Below are positions 8,008-17,336 of a stretch of DNA of 64,000 bases, in pieces. Under the pieces are notes generated by a model. The model was not told where the DNA came from. It saw nothing but the letters and a program-made list of their open reading frames with translations, and searched no databases. The stretch spans positions 109,109 through 173,108 of the forward strand of contig JANQJU010000017.1 in assembly GCA_028281495.1 (NCBI GenBank), read 5' to 3'. The stretch is from SAR324 cluster bacterium (GTDB lineage Bacteria > SAR324 > NAC60-12). Numbering within the stretch: position 1 is the first letter of the stretch; every line of letters begins with the position of its first letter. The position numbers and the translations under genes were made by a program.

Positions 8008-10029
8008 ATGTCTGTTCACCGAAACGTTCGCATAAAAGATTCCATTTCAACAAAACTGCTCAAAGTTGTGTTTTCACTTTATTTCTTAGTCGCGTTAGCA
8101 GTGACAATGGTGCACATGGTGGCAGAGTACTACAATACTAAAGACACCGTAATGGAAGATCTGATGGTATTTGAACAAACTTTCAAGCACGCCATGGCTA
8201 CTGAAGTCTGGAATGTCGATGATGAAGCACTCGAATCGATCACCCGCGGAGTTCTCGAAGTACCAATTATTGTCGGGCTTAAAATTATAGACACCGATGA
8301 CGAAGAAGTGGCTGCAAAAGGAGCCATCTTGGACAACGGCATTTCATACATTATCGGCAAAGATGGGGACCGACACGAGGTGTCTGAAGATTCGGTGTTC
8401 TCTGAGCTGCTCGCACATTCGTTCCCATTAGTATTCGTTACGGAAGATGGAGAAGAAATTAAAGTGGGAGACGGGACTCTCTATTCGAGTACGGAGATCG
8501 TATTTCAAAAAGTGCAGTATGGTTTTTTATTTATTATCGTTAATTCCATAATCAAAACAATCGCACTTTGGGTCATCTTCCTATTGGTTGGCCGCATTTT
8601 ATTGAATAAGCCGTTGACCATACTTACTTCTGCAACGGAACAGTTGAATATGGATAACCTGGAGCATCTCAAAATTAACGTAAAAACCTCAGGGCGCAAC
8701 GAGCTTAAAATTTTGGAAGAAGCTTTTAATGCAATGGTGCAAAAACTTCTCGTAGCAAAAGAGCGTACAGCCTCGTTACGGGTATTTTTCAGCAAAATTG
8801 CTGATTTCCAAGACACGACCCGCATGTTCAATTCAGCCCTCAATGAACTTCATCGACATATGTCACTCTCCTACGCCGTCTTATTTTGCGACCGGGAGCT
8901 AATTGCATTCATCAAAACCTCCGGACAAAATGTTGGAGGGACCTTTTTGAAGAAGGCCCCAACCACAAATTTCATCGAAAGCATGTTTGCAGATAGCGAT
9001 CATGAGATCCTTGTTTTTAATTCAATTCAAAAAGAAGATCCTATTTGGCAATTTTACGCTGACCAACAACATATTCCTTCAGCGGGCAGCCATTTCGCCT
9101 ATATTCGTGTGCCTACTGTTGATCAACACATTTTGGGACTTTTTCGCAATCCTGAGCAACCAATTTTTGATAGCTCAGATGTGGAATACATCAAAAGTAT
9201 GCTCAATGAGATCAAAATAGCCCATCACAATATCAATGCGATCCGACAAAATGCCAGAATGGAGGGAGAACTGAAAACTGCGGCGGCGGTACAATATGCC
9301 CTTTTCCCAAAATCGTTGCCCCAAGTTCGTAATTTAGAATTGGCCTGTTTTTTCCAATCAGCTTCTGAAACTGGTGGGGATTGGTATGGCTTCGCTACCA
9401 ATATTGAAAATTCGTTATTTGTTTTAATTGGCGATGTCACTGGCCATGGAACACCCGCGGCTCTTGTAGCAGCAACCGCAAGCGCGACCTGCAAAACACT
9501 CGAAGAGATGTATCATATCAATCAAAAGGTGCCCGCCCCCTCAGAAGTACTACAACATCTCAATCGGGCAGTTTTTGAAGCCGGAGCACCAGATTTTTTG
9601 ATGACATTTTTTGTCGCGCAAATTGATTTGGACACAGGACAGATGCAATTCTCCAATGCTGGACACAATTTCCCCATTGTTATGCGTGGAGATGGCACTA
9701 TCCAGCACGCCCTCAACACCAATTGCCGCTTAGGTAATACAAAAGAATGGGAATTCACCGAAGGAGTTTTGGATCTGCAGGAAGGTGATTTATTGTTTTT
9801 ATATACGGATGGATTGATCGAAAATGTAAACAAAAACGACGAAATGTGGGGAGAGCGCAAATTGGTACGCTCGCTTAAGAAAAAAATTCACCTCTCCGCA
9901 CATGATGCAGTTCAAGAAATCATCCGCGAAACAGAAAATTTCCGAGATGGCCATCCTCCAGATGATGATGTGACGATTGTAGCCTGTAAAGTCGTTGCAC
10001 CATTCTCTAAAGTAGCGCAACTTCCTTAA
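8008..10029 (+). CDS. membrane sensor with PP2C (SpoIIE/RsbU-type) phosphatase
   Basis: A 673-residue protein with GGGGAGG ahead of the ATG. The first ~245 residues (TM, extracytoplasmic sensor, TM, HAMP-like) closely match those of the preceding gene, with shared blocks such as ATEVWNVDDEAL and KVQYGF. A GAF-like linker follows, then a PP2C phosphatase from ~412 to 665. Metal-ligand motifs are present: GGDWYG, GDVTGHG, LYTDGLIE and PDDDVTIV. Family knowledge: such enzymes dephosphorylate a Ser/Thr on a STAS-domain anti-anti-sigma factor. Sharing one sensor with a kinase-type neighbour suggests the two answer the same stimulus with opposite outputs. The gap of 127 bp from the upstream gene holds no clear terminator. 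Confidence 0.88.
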   Translation: MSVHRNVRIKDSISTKLLKVVFSLYFLVALAVTMVHMVAEYYNTKDTVMEDLMVFEQTFKHAMATEVWNVDDEALESITRGVLEVPIIVGLKIIDTDDEEVAAKGAILDNGISYIIGKDGDRHEVSEDSVFSELLAHSFPLVFVTEDGEEIKVGDGTLYSSTEIVFQKVQYGFLFIIVNSIIKTIALWVIFLLVGRILLNKPLTILTSATEQLNMDNLEHLKINVKTSGRNELKILEEAFNAMVQKLLVAKERTASLRVFFSKIADFQDTTRMFNSALNELHRHMSLSYAVLFCDRELIAFIKTSGQNVGGTFLKKAPTTNFIESMFADSDHEILVFNSIQKEDPIWQFYADQQHIPSAGSHFAYIRVPTVDQHILGLFRNPEQPIFDSSDVEYIKSMLNEIKIAHHNINAIRQNARMEGELKTAAAVQYALFPKSLPQVRNLELACFFQSASETGGDWYGFATNIENSLFVLIGDVTGHGTPAALVAATASATCKTLEEMYHINQKVPAPSEVLQHLNRAVFEAGAPDFLMTFFVAQIDLDTGQMQFSNAGHNFPIVMRGDGTIQHALNTNCRLGNTKEWEFTEGVLDLQEGDLLFLYTDGLIENVNKNDEMWGERKLVRSLKKKIHLSAHDAVQEIIRETENFRDGHPPDDDVTIVACKVVAPFSKVAQLP

Positions 10030-10061
10030 CTACCCTACGTTCTTGAACCTAAAAGCAAATC

Positions 10062-10077
10062 TGGGATTTTTTTTGCG
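10062..10077 (+). promoter_or_regulatory. possible sigma54 (-24/-12) promoter
   Basis: TGGGATTTTTTTTGCG has the GG-N10-GC spacing of sigma54 promoters, with TGG-A at -24 and TTGC at -12. It lies about 90 bp before the histidine-kinase gene whose partner is a sigma54 activator, so autoregulation is plausible. A single degenerate match of this kind also occurs by chance. Confidence 0.3.
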
Positions 10078-10097
10078 AAATTTTAAGGATCAAATAA

Positions 10098-10114
10098 ATG
10101 CACGCTTCGTGCAT
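10098..10114. repeat. perfect 7-bp inverted repeat
   Basis: ATGCACG-CTT-CGTGCAT is a perfect hairpin or operator-like palindrome, between the phosphatase gene and the histidine-kinase gene. No U-run follows on the + strand, so it is a poor intrinsic terminator for the phosphatase. It sits between the possible -12 element and the kinase start, so it could be a regulator site or a leader hairpin. Confidence 0.45.
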
Positions 10115-10167
10115 AAAAGAGTTCAGGAAGATAATGGCCTCCATACTGATCCATAAGGGTAGATTTT

Positions 10168-11505
10168 ATGTCCCTAGAAGATTATTTCGAAGCACTGCCT
10201 GAGTTGGCACCGGACGAAGATGAATCGGTAAATCTGCGACTTCTACGCCAAGGCTTCGAAGCGTTCAATCAAGCCACGCTGAAGTTACAGACATATTATC
10301 GTGGTTTGGAAACGAAAGTTGATGAATTAAATCATGAGCTTGCTCAAAAAAATAAAGAACTAGAAACGAATCTTCAGGAAAAAGAGCGAGTAAAAAACTA
10401 CTTGTCAAACATTCTTGAAAGTTCGGCTATTGGCATTATTGTGACTGATTTGGATGGAATCATCACTTCAGTTAACCAAACGGGATTAACATTGCTTGCT
10501 GAATCTTCAGAAGCTTTATCAGGGCAGCGATTGAACGACATTTTCCATGCCCAAATTCTACCGTGGGATCCTACCTTGGAAAATTTGAAAGTTTATGAGA
10601 AAGTTAAGGAGCAAGAGTTAGATTTTCAACGAAAAAACGGTTCCAAAATACAACTGCTGTTCTCTATTTCATTAATGTACAGTGAGTTTGGTGATATTTT
10701 GGGATTAATTGTCAATGTCCAAGACATCACAGAACTCAAGAAACTTGAAGCACAAGCCGAACGTAAAAATCGCTTTACAGTGATGGGAGAAATGGCGGCT
10801 ACAATAGCACATGAAATTCGTAATCCTTTGGGAAGCATAGAATTATTTGCTTCCTTGCTAAAAAAAGACCTTCCTGCGGATTCCTCCAAGCAAGCATTGC
10901 TGAGTCATATCACCTCCGCAATTCATAGTATGAATCACATCATTTCAAACATTTTAGAATATACGAAACCCCACCTCGCATTCACCAAAGATATAATAGA
11001 GATTCATCAGTTTTTATACGATGTGCTTGATGTTTCTCAGTATCTAGCAAAACCAAACCATGTGCAGATTTGTGAGAAATTCGAAGCAATTGAGACCTAC
11101 GTAGCAGGAGATAAAGAACTGTTAAAACAAGTGTTTTTTAATCTAATGAATAATGCTGTGCAGGCTATTCTAGAATCTGGATCCGTTACAGTTTCTACCC
11201 GCAACATTCATGCCAACAATGAGAAATTGCTCCGTCGATTCCGAGAGTTTTTGGGACCCGCCGAGAGTTTACACTTGATTGAAATCCGTATTCAAGATAC
11301 TGGATTGGGAATGTCTCCTGAAGTCAAGAAAAAAATTTTTGACCCGTTTTTCACTACTAAAGAACGAGGCACTGGTTTGGGATTGGCGATCGTCCACAAT
11401 ATTGTCGAAGCCCACAATGCTTTGATTGATGTAGAAAGTGAAGTCGATCAAGGTACACAGTTCACTCTATTGTTTCCGGTGTTATCCGAGAATGATGTCA
11501 CCTAG
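10168..11505 (+). CDS. PAS-domain sensor histidine kinase (NtrB/AtoS type)
   Basis: A 445-residue cytoplasmic kinase without membrane segments. It has an N-terminal coiled coil (~30-80), a PAS domain (~80-195), a dimerisation/phosphoacceptor helix with AHEIRNPLG (His at ~215) and a HATPase domain (~300-440) with N-box [13 protein letters not shown]1 DTGLGMS and G2 GTGLGLAI. This set-up matches soluble NtrB, AtoS or FlrB/FleS kinases. It lies 67 bp upstream of an NtrC-family regulator and is presumably its kinase. The signal is unknown; PAS suggests a small ligand, cofactor or protein contact. Confidence 0.92.
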   Translation: MSLEDYFEALPELAPDEDESVNLRLLRQGFEAFNQATLKLQTYYRGLETKVDELNHELAQKNKELETNLQEKERVKNYLSNILESSAIGIIVTDLDGIITSVNQTGLTLLAESSEALSGQRLNDIFHAQILPWDPTLENLKVYEKVKEQELDFQRKNGSKIQLLFSISLMYSEFGDILGLIVNVQDITELKKLEAQAERKNRFTVMGEMAATIAHEIRNPLGSIELFASLLKKDLPADSSKQALLSHITSAIHSMNHIISNILEYTKPHLAFTKDIIEIHQFLYDVLDVSQYLAKPNHVQICEKFEAIETYVAGDKELLKQVFFNLMNNAVQAILESGSVTVSTRNIHANNEKLLRRFREFLGPAESLHLIEIRIQDTGLGMSPEVKKKIFDPFFTTKERGTGLGLAIVHNIVEAHNALIDVESEVDQGTQFTLLFPVLSENDVT

Positions 11506-11572
11506 ATCCCAAATTATAGAACAAGGAAAGTTCCAAATTGATTGAGCACAACGCTAAACAGGGAAAAAAGGT

Positions 11573-13015
11573 ATGCATCCGATACTGATAGTTGATGACG
11601 AAGTAGAAATGCGCATCGCGATGTCGGAAACGCTCAAGCACTGTGGTTATCCGGTGGAGCTTTCCCATAATGCAATCGATGCACTCAAAAAATTTAAAGA
11701 AAATGAATATGCATTGGTAATTACTGATATGACCATGCCCAAGCGTAGTGGTCTAGAATTACTGAAAGATATTAAAGCATTAGATCCATCTAAACCGGTG
11801 ATCATGGTCACTGCCTACGGTACTATTGAAACCGCTGTAGAAGCAATGAAACATGGGTCATTTGATTATATTGTAAAGCCCTTCAACTTCGATACATTCA
11901 CTTTCGTAGTAGAGCGAGCTTTAACCTTCAAAGAAACTCCCACACCCGCTCCTCATAAATCTCCTGATTCCCCAAAAAAATCCGAAAGTTCGGAAATCGA
12001 ACGAGAAATCGTCACACAAAATGCGAAGATGCGAGAACTCCTATCAGTTGGCGGAAATGTGGCCAAAAGTAAGGCAACGGTATTGATTCAAAGTGAAAGT
12101 GGCACTGGCAAAGAGTTGTTAGCCCGGTATATCCATCATCAATCAGAGCGTGCCAATCGTCCGTTTGTTGCAATCAATTGTGCTGCCTTACCGGATACGC
12201 TGTTGGAAAGTGAACTATTTGGCTACAAAAAAGGCTCATTCACGGGTGCGACACAGGACCATCGAGGCAAATTCGAGCAAGCACACGGTGGTTCTATTTT
12301 ACTGGACGAAATTAGTGAAATGGCACTTCCACTACAAGCCAAGTTACTTAGAGTGTTACAAGAGCATGAAATTGATAAAGTGGGTGGTAAAGAGCCGATT
12401 TCGGTAGATGTACGAGTGATTGCAACCACCAATAAAAACATGATGCAAATGGTGGAAAAAGGTGAATTTCGTGAAGACTTATACTTTCGATTAAACGTAA
12501 TCCCATTGAGTTTACCTCCATTGCGAGACCGAAAAGATGACATTCCTATTTTAGTTGACCATTTTCTTGCAAAGCATGCTGAGTTGAATAATCGTTCTTG
12601 TCCCAGGATGACTCAAGAAGCCCTAGCAGTGCTTAACAATTACAATTGGCGCGGAAACGTGCGTGAACTGGAAAATGTAGTAGAACGAGCCTTATTGCTT
12701 TCCAATGGTGAAGAGGTGCAACCACAAAATTTATTGATGCACTCTTCGGGCACGACTTCTCTTAACGAACCCTCAATTACTCCTCCCATTCAAACAATTG
12801 AGGACACTGCCAATTCCAATTCATCGATGGGTATTGAGGTGGGAATGTCTATGAAGGAAGCAGAGAAAAAATTGATTTTTGAAACGCTGAAAGAGACAAA
12901 TGGAAACCGAACTCATGCTGCAAAAATTTTGGGAATCAGTATCCGTACTTTGCGCAACAAATTGAACGAATATCGCTTGGAAGGGGAGTCCTTCGAATTC
13001 GGTGCAGAGAACTAG
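11573..13015 (+). CDS. sigma54-dependent NtrC-family response regulator
   Basis: A 480-residue regulator with an AAAGG site just ahead of the ATG. Receiver domain at 1-120 with phospho-Asp ~52 in ITDMTMP and Lys in VKPF. AAA+ domain at ~145-380 with Walker A ESGTGKE, sigma54-contact loop GSFTGA (a variant of GAFTGA), Walker B SILLDEIS and arginines in RDRKDDIP. A Fis-type helix-turn-helix lies at ~435-475 (NRTHAAKILGISIRTL). It should activate sigma54 promoters when phosphorylated by the preceding kinase. Target genes are not known; possible sites are noted before the kinase gene and before cheY. Confidence 0.94.
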   Translation: MHPILIVDDEVEMRIAMSETLKHCGYPVELSHNAIDALKKFKENEYALVITDMTMPKRSGLELLKDIKALDPSKPVIMVTAYGTIETAVEAMKHGSFDYIVKPFNFDTFTFVVERALTFKETPTPAPHKSPDSPKKSESSEIEREIVTQNAKMRELLSVGGNVAKSKATVLIQSESGTGKELLARYIHHQSERANRPFVAINCAALPDTLLESELFGYKKGSFTGATQDHRGKFEQAHGGSILLDEISEMALPLQAKLLRVLQEHEIDKVGGKEPISVDVRVIATTNKNMMQMVEKGEFREDLYFRLNVIPLSLPPLRDRKDDIPILVDHFLAKHAELNNRSCPRMTQEALAVLNNYNWRGNVRELENVVERALLLSNGEEVQPQNLLMHSSGTTSLNEPSITPPIQTIEDTANSNSSMGIEVGMSMKEAEKKLIFETLKETNGNRTHAAKILGISIRTLRNKLNEYRLEGESFEFGAEN

Positions 13016-13053
13016 TATTCGGATCATGATATAAACTGAGAAGAGAGTATCCT

Positions 13054-14586
13054 ATGAAGATGGATCCACATGCCGAAGTATCACAATTTGTAACCTTTAC
13101 TCTCAATGATGAGGTGTTTGGCGTTCTGATTCATGCAGTTGAAGAAATCATTCCGTTGCCTGAAAAAGTCACCCCTGTGCCCAAAGCCCCTCATTATTTT
13201 TCAGGCATGATCAATCTCAGAGGCGAAGTCATCTCTGTCATTGATCTCAAGAAACGATTTAATATGGAGGTTTCTGAATATGCTGAAGTTACTCGCATCT
13301 TAATCGTCTCAATCTCTGGAGTAAAAATCGGCATGGTTGTCGATTCTGTTTCCCGAGTCCTACCTATTGTCGCTAAAGATGTGCGTCCTCCACCAGCCAT
13401 CATGCATCAAACCAACAGCAAGTATATTTTTGGTTCTGTCCAGATGGAAAACGCAGTGCTCCTGCTTCTGGATACAGACGAATTGATTGACCCCGATGAG
13501 CTCTCCGTTTATCGACAACACACCGAAGACGAAAAACAGGGGGCCGGAGGCGGTGCTTTGCAAGTTGCAGAAATTTCTGAAGAGCGGATTCTCATTGGTT
13601 TCAAACTGCGCAACGAAAATTATGCGATGGATATCAACTATGTTGAGGAAATCATTGAACTCCCCAAAATAACACCAGTTCCTGAAATGGCTCAACTCTT
13701 GGAAGGAATTTTTCACCAAAGGGATCGTGCACTACCTATTTTACGCTTAAGCCGCCGCTTTCGTATGCCCGATGCGGACCTCACTGAAGACAATCCTGTT
13801 TTAATTGTCAATGAAGGAGGACTGGTCATGGGGTATATCGTCGATGAAATCACAGAAGTATTTCGGGTATTCGAGAGCGAAATTGTACCCCCACCTGCTA
13901 ACATCAGTGGACGTAGTGCTGAACAATTGGAAGGAATTATTAAGGTTACGCGGGATGGCGAAACAGAAGTTGTAATGGCGCTAAACGTGGAAAAAATCCT
14001 TACCGATGAAGAGCATGAACACCTGATCGAATTGAATGAAGGTTTGAATGACTCTGAAGAAGATATTTCCGATGAAGAAATGTCTTCAGAAATTATTTCC
14101 ATTTTAAAATTTCGGGTTAGTGGTGAAACATTTGCAATTCGGGTACCGGAAATCAATGAAATAACAACTCCCCAAAAAATGGTGCAAGTCCCTAAAGCAC
14201 CTCCGTTTGTCAATGGAGTGATCAATCTTCGAGGTGACGTAATCACAATTTTGGATTTAGCGAAACTCTTCGAAAACTCCTCTCAGTCTATTTCAGAATC
14301 TACTCGGATTGTTATTGTCGCTATTGATGAACAAAAGGCAGGATTTCAAGTGGACCGCATTTTGGGCATTGAACATGTTCCCTATTCACTGTTCGAAAAA
14401 CCGTCTGGTCTGGTTCGAGGGCAGTACAACATGTTTGTCGAAGGAATTGGACGAGAACCGGATAAAGATGAAGTCATCATCCTCATGGATGTCCAAGAAA
14501 CCTTAGCACAATCGGAAATGTATGATGGTAGTTGGGGAAACATGTTGCTTGAAGCCCCCACAACTTCAGAAGCAACTCCTGCGTGA
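13054..14586 (+). CDS. cheW: triple-CheW-domain coupling protein
   Basis: A 510-residue protein made of three tandem CheW domains, at ~8-155, ~170-330 and ~350-495; ordinary CheW is about 160 residues. Domains 1 and 3 keep the MINLRGEVISVIDL-type motif, including the Arg used in receptor/CheA contact. In domain 2 this reads IFHQRDRALPIL, so it is diverged. Acidic linkers separate the domains. CheW links receptors to CheA in chemosensory arrays. A three-domain version could bridge several partners at once (inference). It is the first gene of the chemosensory cluster, 38 bp after the NtrC-family gene, so it may be transcribed with it. Confidence 0.9.
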   Translation: MKMDPHAEVSQFVTFTLNDEVFGVLIHAVEEIIPLPEKVTPVPKAPHYFSGMINLRGEVISVIDLKKRFNMEVSEYAEVTRILIVSISGVKIGMVVDSVSRVLPIVAKDVRPPPAIMHQTNSKYIFGSVQMENAVLLLLDTDELIDPDELSVYRQHTEDEKQGAGGGALQVAEISEERILIGFKLRNENYAMDINYVEEIIELPKITPVPEMAQLLEGIFHQRDRALPILRLSRRFRMPDADLTEDNPVLIVNEGGLVMGYIVDEITEVFRVFESEIVPPPANISGRSAEQLEGIIKVTRDGETEVVMALNVEKILTDEEHEHLIELNEGLNDSEEDISDEEMSSEIISILKFRVSGETFAIRVPEINEITTPQKMVQVPKAPPFVNGVINLRGDVITILDLAKLFENSSQSISESTRIVIVAIDEQKAGFQVDRILGIEHVPYSLFEKPSGLVRGQYNMFVEGIGREPDKDEVIILMDVQETLAQSEMYDGSWGNMLLEAPTTSEATPA

Positions 14587-14614
14587 ACTCTCCCTCCTCT
14601 TTCAGCCAAGTCTT

Positions 14615-14643
14615 TTGCTAGGATGAACACCTTGGAATATTTT
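14615..14643 (+). promoter_or_regulatory. possible sigma70 promoter before cheB
   Basis: TTGCTA and TATTTT are separated by 17 bp in the 162-bp gap between the triple-CheW gene and cheB. Each hexamer matches 4 of 6 consensus bases. A GG-N10-GC sequence overlaps it (14634-14647), so the promoter class is uncertain. Confidence 0.3.
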
Positions 14644-14748
14644 ATGCTTCATTGCTTTCAATTGGTCTTTCCGAGATAGACCTGATAACTTGTCCCGCAC
14701 AAGTATTCATGTGACTTCTAACCAAATTTCAAGGTCCATAAAATTCTC

Positions 14749-15834
14749 ATGATTCGCGTATTAGTGGTAGATGACTCCGCCTTGATGAGAAAAGAGATCA
14801 CACGCATGTTAGAATCTGATGATTCCATTCGTGTTGTCGGAACTGCCCGAAACGGACTACAAGTATTGAGTAAGGTAAAGGAACTCAACCCAGATGTTGT
14901 CACTCTGGACATTGAAATGCCCCAAATGGATGGCCTAACGGCACTCAAGCAAGTGATGGCAGAGGCTCCATGTGCTGTTGTGATGGTGAGCTCTCTTACC
15001 GCGGAAGGCGCAGATATCACGATTGAAGCTCTGGAAAATGGGGCACTAGATTTCGTTCATAAGCCTTCTGGGAGTATTTCCCTCGACCTTGCCACTCAAA
15101 CCCACTTGCTTATTGAGAAAGTCAAAATTGCATCCCATGCCTCAGCAAGGCATTTGCGGAAATTTGCAAAAACTCGAAAGCCTGCAGCACGCTCTTCCTT
15201 GCGAACCGAAAAGCCAACAACATCCCGAATCATGCCAGGGAAACTAAGAGCGCCCCATATTGTCGGAGTGGGTGTTTCAACCGGAGGCCCTCACAACTTA
15301 TTAGAAATACTACCTAAAATCCCAAAAGATCTAAACCTTAGTATTTTGGTTGTACAACACATGCCAGAAAAGTTTACTGCCTCATTGGCCAAACGTCTCG
15401 ATAAAGTATGCCCGATGTCTGTGAAAGAGGCGGTCGATGGAGAAATCGTAGAACGCGGCTGTATCTACATCGCTCCCGGTGGCAAGCATATGAAATTAAC
15501 TGCACGAAATCCAAGACTCCGGTTACTCTCGGTACAGGCTGGAAAGCCTTCTGATATAAACTGTCCTTCAGTGGATGTATTATTCGAATCTTTGTCCGAT
15601 GCTTTAGGTAAAGAATGGCTAGGGATCTTATTGACTGGTATGGGATCGGACGGTGCTGATGGGCTTTCACGCCTACGAAAAATGGGAGGACATACCATTG
15701 CTGAGGCAGAAGAAACTTGTACTGTTTTCGGAATGCCCAAACGAGCAATTGAACGTGGGGCAGCCGAATTCATTCTACCGGTTTACAAAGTGCCTGAAGC
15801 AATTCAGTCGCTCTATCAAAAAAACCTATTTTAG
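14749..15834 (+). CDS. cheB: chemotaxis-type protein-glutamate methylesterase
   Basis: A 361-residue CheB. Receiver domain at 1-120 with phospho-Asp ~54 in LDIEMPQMDG. A basic linker follows, then the methylesterase domain from ~165, with nucleophile Ser ~177 in VGVSTGGP, catalytic His in VVQHMP and Asp in GMGSDGADG. CheB removes methyl groups from (or deamidates) receptor glutamates when phosphorylated by CheA. cheR follows 27 bp later. The receptor substrate is not encoded in this window. Confidence 0.96.
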   Translation: MIRVLVVDDSALMRKEITRMLESDDSIRVVGTARNGLQVLSKVKELNPDVVTLDIEMPQMDGLTALKQVMAEAPCAVVMVSSLTAEGADITIEALENGALDFVHKPSGSISLDLATQTHLLIEKVKIASHASARHLRKFAKTRKPAARSSLRTEKPTTSRIMPGKLRAPHIVGVGVSTGGPHNLLEILPKIPKDLNLSILVVQHMPEKFTASLAKRLDKVCPMSVKEAVDGEIVERGCIYIAPGGKHMKLTARNPRLRLLSVQAGKPSDINCPSVDVLFESLSDALGKEWLGILLTGMGSDGADGLSRLRKMGGHTIAEAEETCTVFGMPKRAIERGAAEFILPVYKVPEAIQSLYQKNLF

Positions 15835-15861
15835 CGAGTATGCTTCAGCAGCACGGTTCCT

Positions 15862-16695
15862 ATGTTGATTAAGGTAGAACGTGAGGAGTTTCTCCAAATA
15901 CGAGATCTCATTCATGAAAAAGCGGGGTTGTATTTTGATGAACGCAAACGTTATTTCGTCGAAAAACGAGTAGCCAAGCGCATTCAAGCGAGTGCGAGCG
16001 AGTCTTTTCGCAACTACTACCGTACTCTTAAATATGGTCATAATAATGAAGAATTGTTGCACCTCTTGGAATTGCTTACTACCAACGAAACCTATTTTTA
16101 CCGGCATATCCCGCAACTAGAATCATTTGCAGAAGAAGCGTTGCCACTCATTCTTGAGGAGAAACGTCAACAGAACAACTATCAACTGAATATCTGGAGC
16201 GCGGCTTGCTCCTCCGGTGAAGAACCATACACACTGGCTATTTTTTTAAGAGAAACCATACCTGATTTCGAACGATGGAAAATCGATCTTTTAGCTACCG
16301 ATTTGGATCGCAACATTCTGGCAAAAGCCCGGAAGGCGATCTATGACAAACGATCGATAAAGGATGTCCCACCAGGTGTTCTTAAAAAATACTTTCGATC
16401 TCTCGACGATGGACGCTATCAACTCACTTCTCCCATCACTTCCATGGTACGATTTCAGAGACTCAATCTGATTGACCGATCGGGGATGCGGCAACACCGA
16501 GGTAAAGATGTCATATTTTGCCGTAATGTGCTGATTTATTTTGACGACCATTACCGGAAACAGGTAGTCCACAGTCTATACAATTCTCTTAATAAAAACG
16601 GCTTTATTTTTCTTGGGCACTCAGAATCTGTAGGGCGGATTAGCGCAGCATTTCAGCTCGTCAAATTTAAGAAATCTTTAACTTATCAAAAGTGA
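15862..16695 (+). CDS. cheR: chemotaxis-type protein-glutamate methyltransferase
   Basis: A 277-residue SAM-dependent methyltransferase of the CheR family: N-terminal helical domain (~1-80, with TTNETYFYR) and Rossmann domain with NIWSAACSSGEEPYTLAI and CRNVLIYFD. It methylates receptor glutamates, counteracting CheB. The N-terminal helices are basic and would face receptor methylation sites. No TPR extension is present. The Shine-Dalgarno site is weak, so translation may depend on cheB just upstream. Confidence 0.96.
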   Translation: MLIKVEREEFLQIRDLIHEKAGLYFDERKRYFVEKRVAKRIQASASESFRNYYRTLKYGHNNEELLHLLELLTTNETYFYRHIPQLESFAEEALPLILEEKRQQNNYQLNIWSAACSSGEEPYTLAIFLRETIPDFERWKIDLLATDLDRNILAKARKAIYDKRSIKDVPPGVLKKYFRSLDDGRYQLTSPITSMVRFQRLNLIDRSGMRQHRGKDVIFCRNVLIYFDDHYRKQVVHSLYNSLNKNGFIFLGHSESVGRISAAFQLVKFKKSLTYQK

Positions 16696-16761
16696 AAGAT
16701 CCTTGCATTGTGGTCTGAGCTTGCCGTTATTGATGATGGTTTTAGGAGACTGTCAAAAGAA

Positions 16762-16801
16762 TGGAAAGGTTTTTGCAGTGACCTAGAGATAGCAGTATAA
16801 T
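16762..16801 (+). promoter_or_regulatory. promoter before cheY: sigma70-like, overlapping sigma54-like
   Basis: TTGCAG (16773-16778) and TATAAT (16796-16801) are 17 bp apart, a good sigma70-type pair about 100 bp upstream of cheY. The same TTGCA also forms the -12 element of a sigma54-like sequence, TGGAAAGGTTTTTGCA at 16762-16777, with GG-N10-GC spacing. Both readings are by eye; the sigma70 reading is stronger because of the perfect -10. This suggests cheY, the second receiver and cheA form their own transcript. Confidence 0.5.
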
Positions 16802-16902
16802 TTTTTATGGACAGATGCCGTTTAAAAACATAAAAGTAGATTAATTTTTTACCGATGTTCCAAACATTTGATTAACTGATCAGTTGAAGAAGAGGGTAGA
16901 GA

Positions 16903-17277
16903 ATGGCAAAGCGCGTATTAGTGGTTGATGATTCTGCGATTGTCCGAAATATTCATTCCTTCATGCTGAAGTCCGGTGGCTTTGAGGTGACGGAAGCAAG
17001 CAATGGCTATGAAGCAATGGAAAAGCTTCTGGAATCAAAATTCGATCTGGTGGTCACTGATATCAATATGCCGAAGATGGATGGCTACGCGTTGTGTGAG
17101 GCCATTCGTAAAGAGGCACAGTATGCCAGTGTCCCTATCATCATTATTTCTACAGAATCAGAAGCCGGAGACAAATTAAAAGGATTCAAAGCAGGTGCCA
17201 ATTTATACGTAATCAAGCCTGTTAAATCGGAAGAACTGATCCAAAATGCTAAAATGTTGGTATCAGGCGATTCTTAA
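16903..17277 (+). CDS. cheY: CheY-like single-domain response regulator
   Basis: A 124-residue receiver without an output domain. It has an acidic pair in VVDDSA, phospho-Asp ~53 in VTDINMPKMDG, Ser in place of Thr in ISTES, and Lys in VIKPV. It is the likely diffusible output or phosphate sink of the CheA encoded 480 bp downstream. AGAGGGTAGAGA precedes the ATG. Whether it acts on a flagellar motor or another target is unknown, since no motility genes lie in the window. Confidence 0.9.
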   Translation: MAKRVLVVDDSAIVRNIHSFMLKSGGFEVTEASNGYEAMEKLLESKFDLVVTDINMPKMDGYALCEAIRKEAQYASVPIIIISTESEAGDKLKGFKAGANLYVIKPVKSEELIQNAKMLVSGDS

Positions 17278-17336
17278 TCTCCTCTCGCTTCGGCGTAGCC
17301 TCGTTTCTCGTCAACCATTCAGAGCAACACAGTCGT

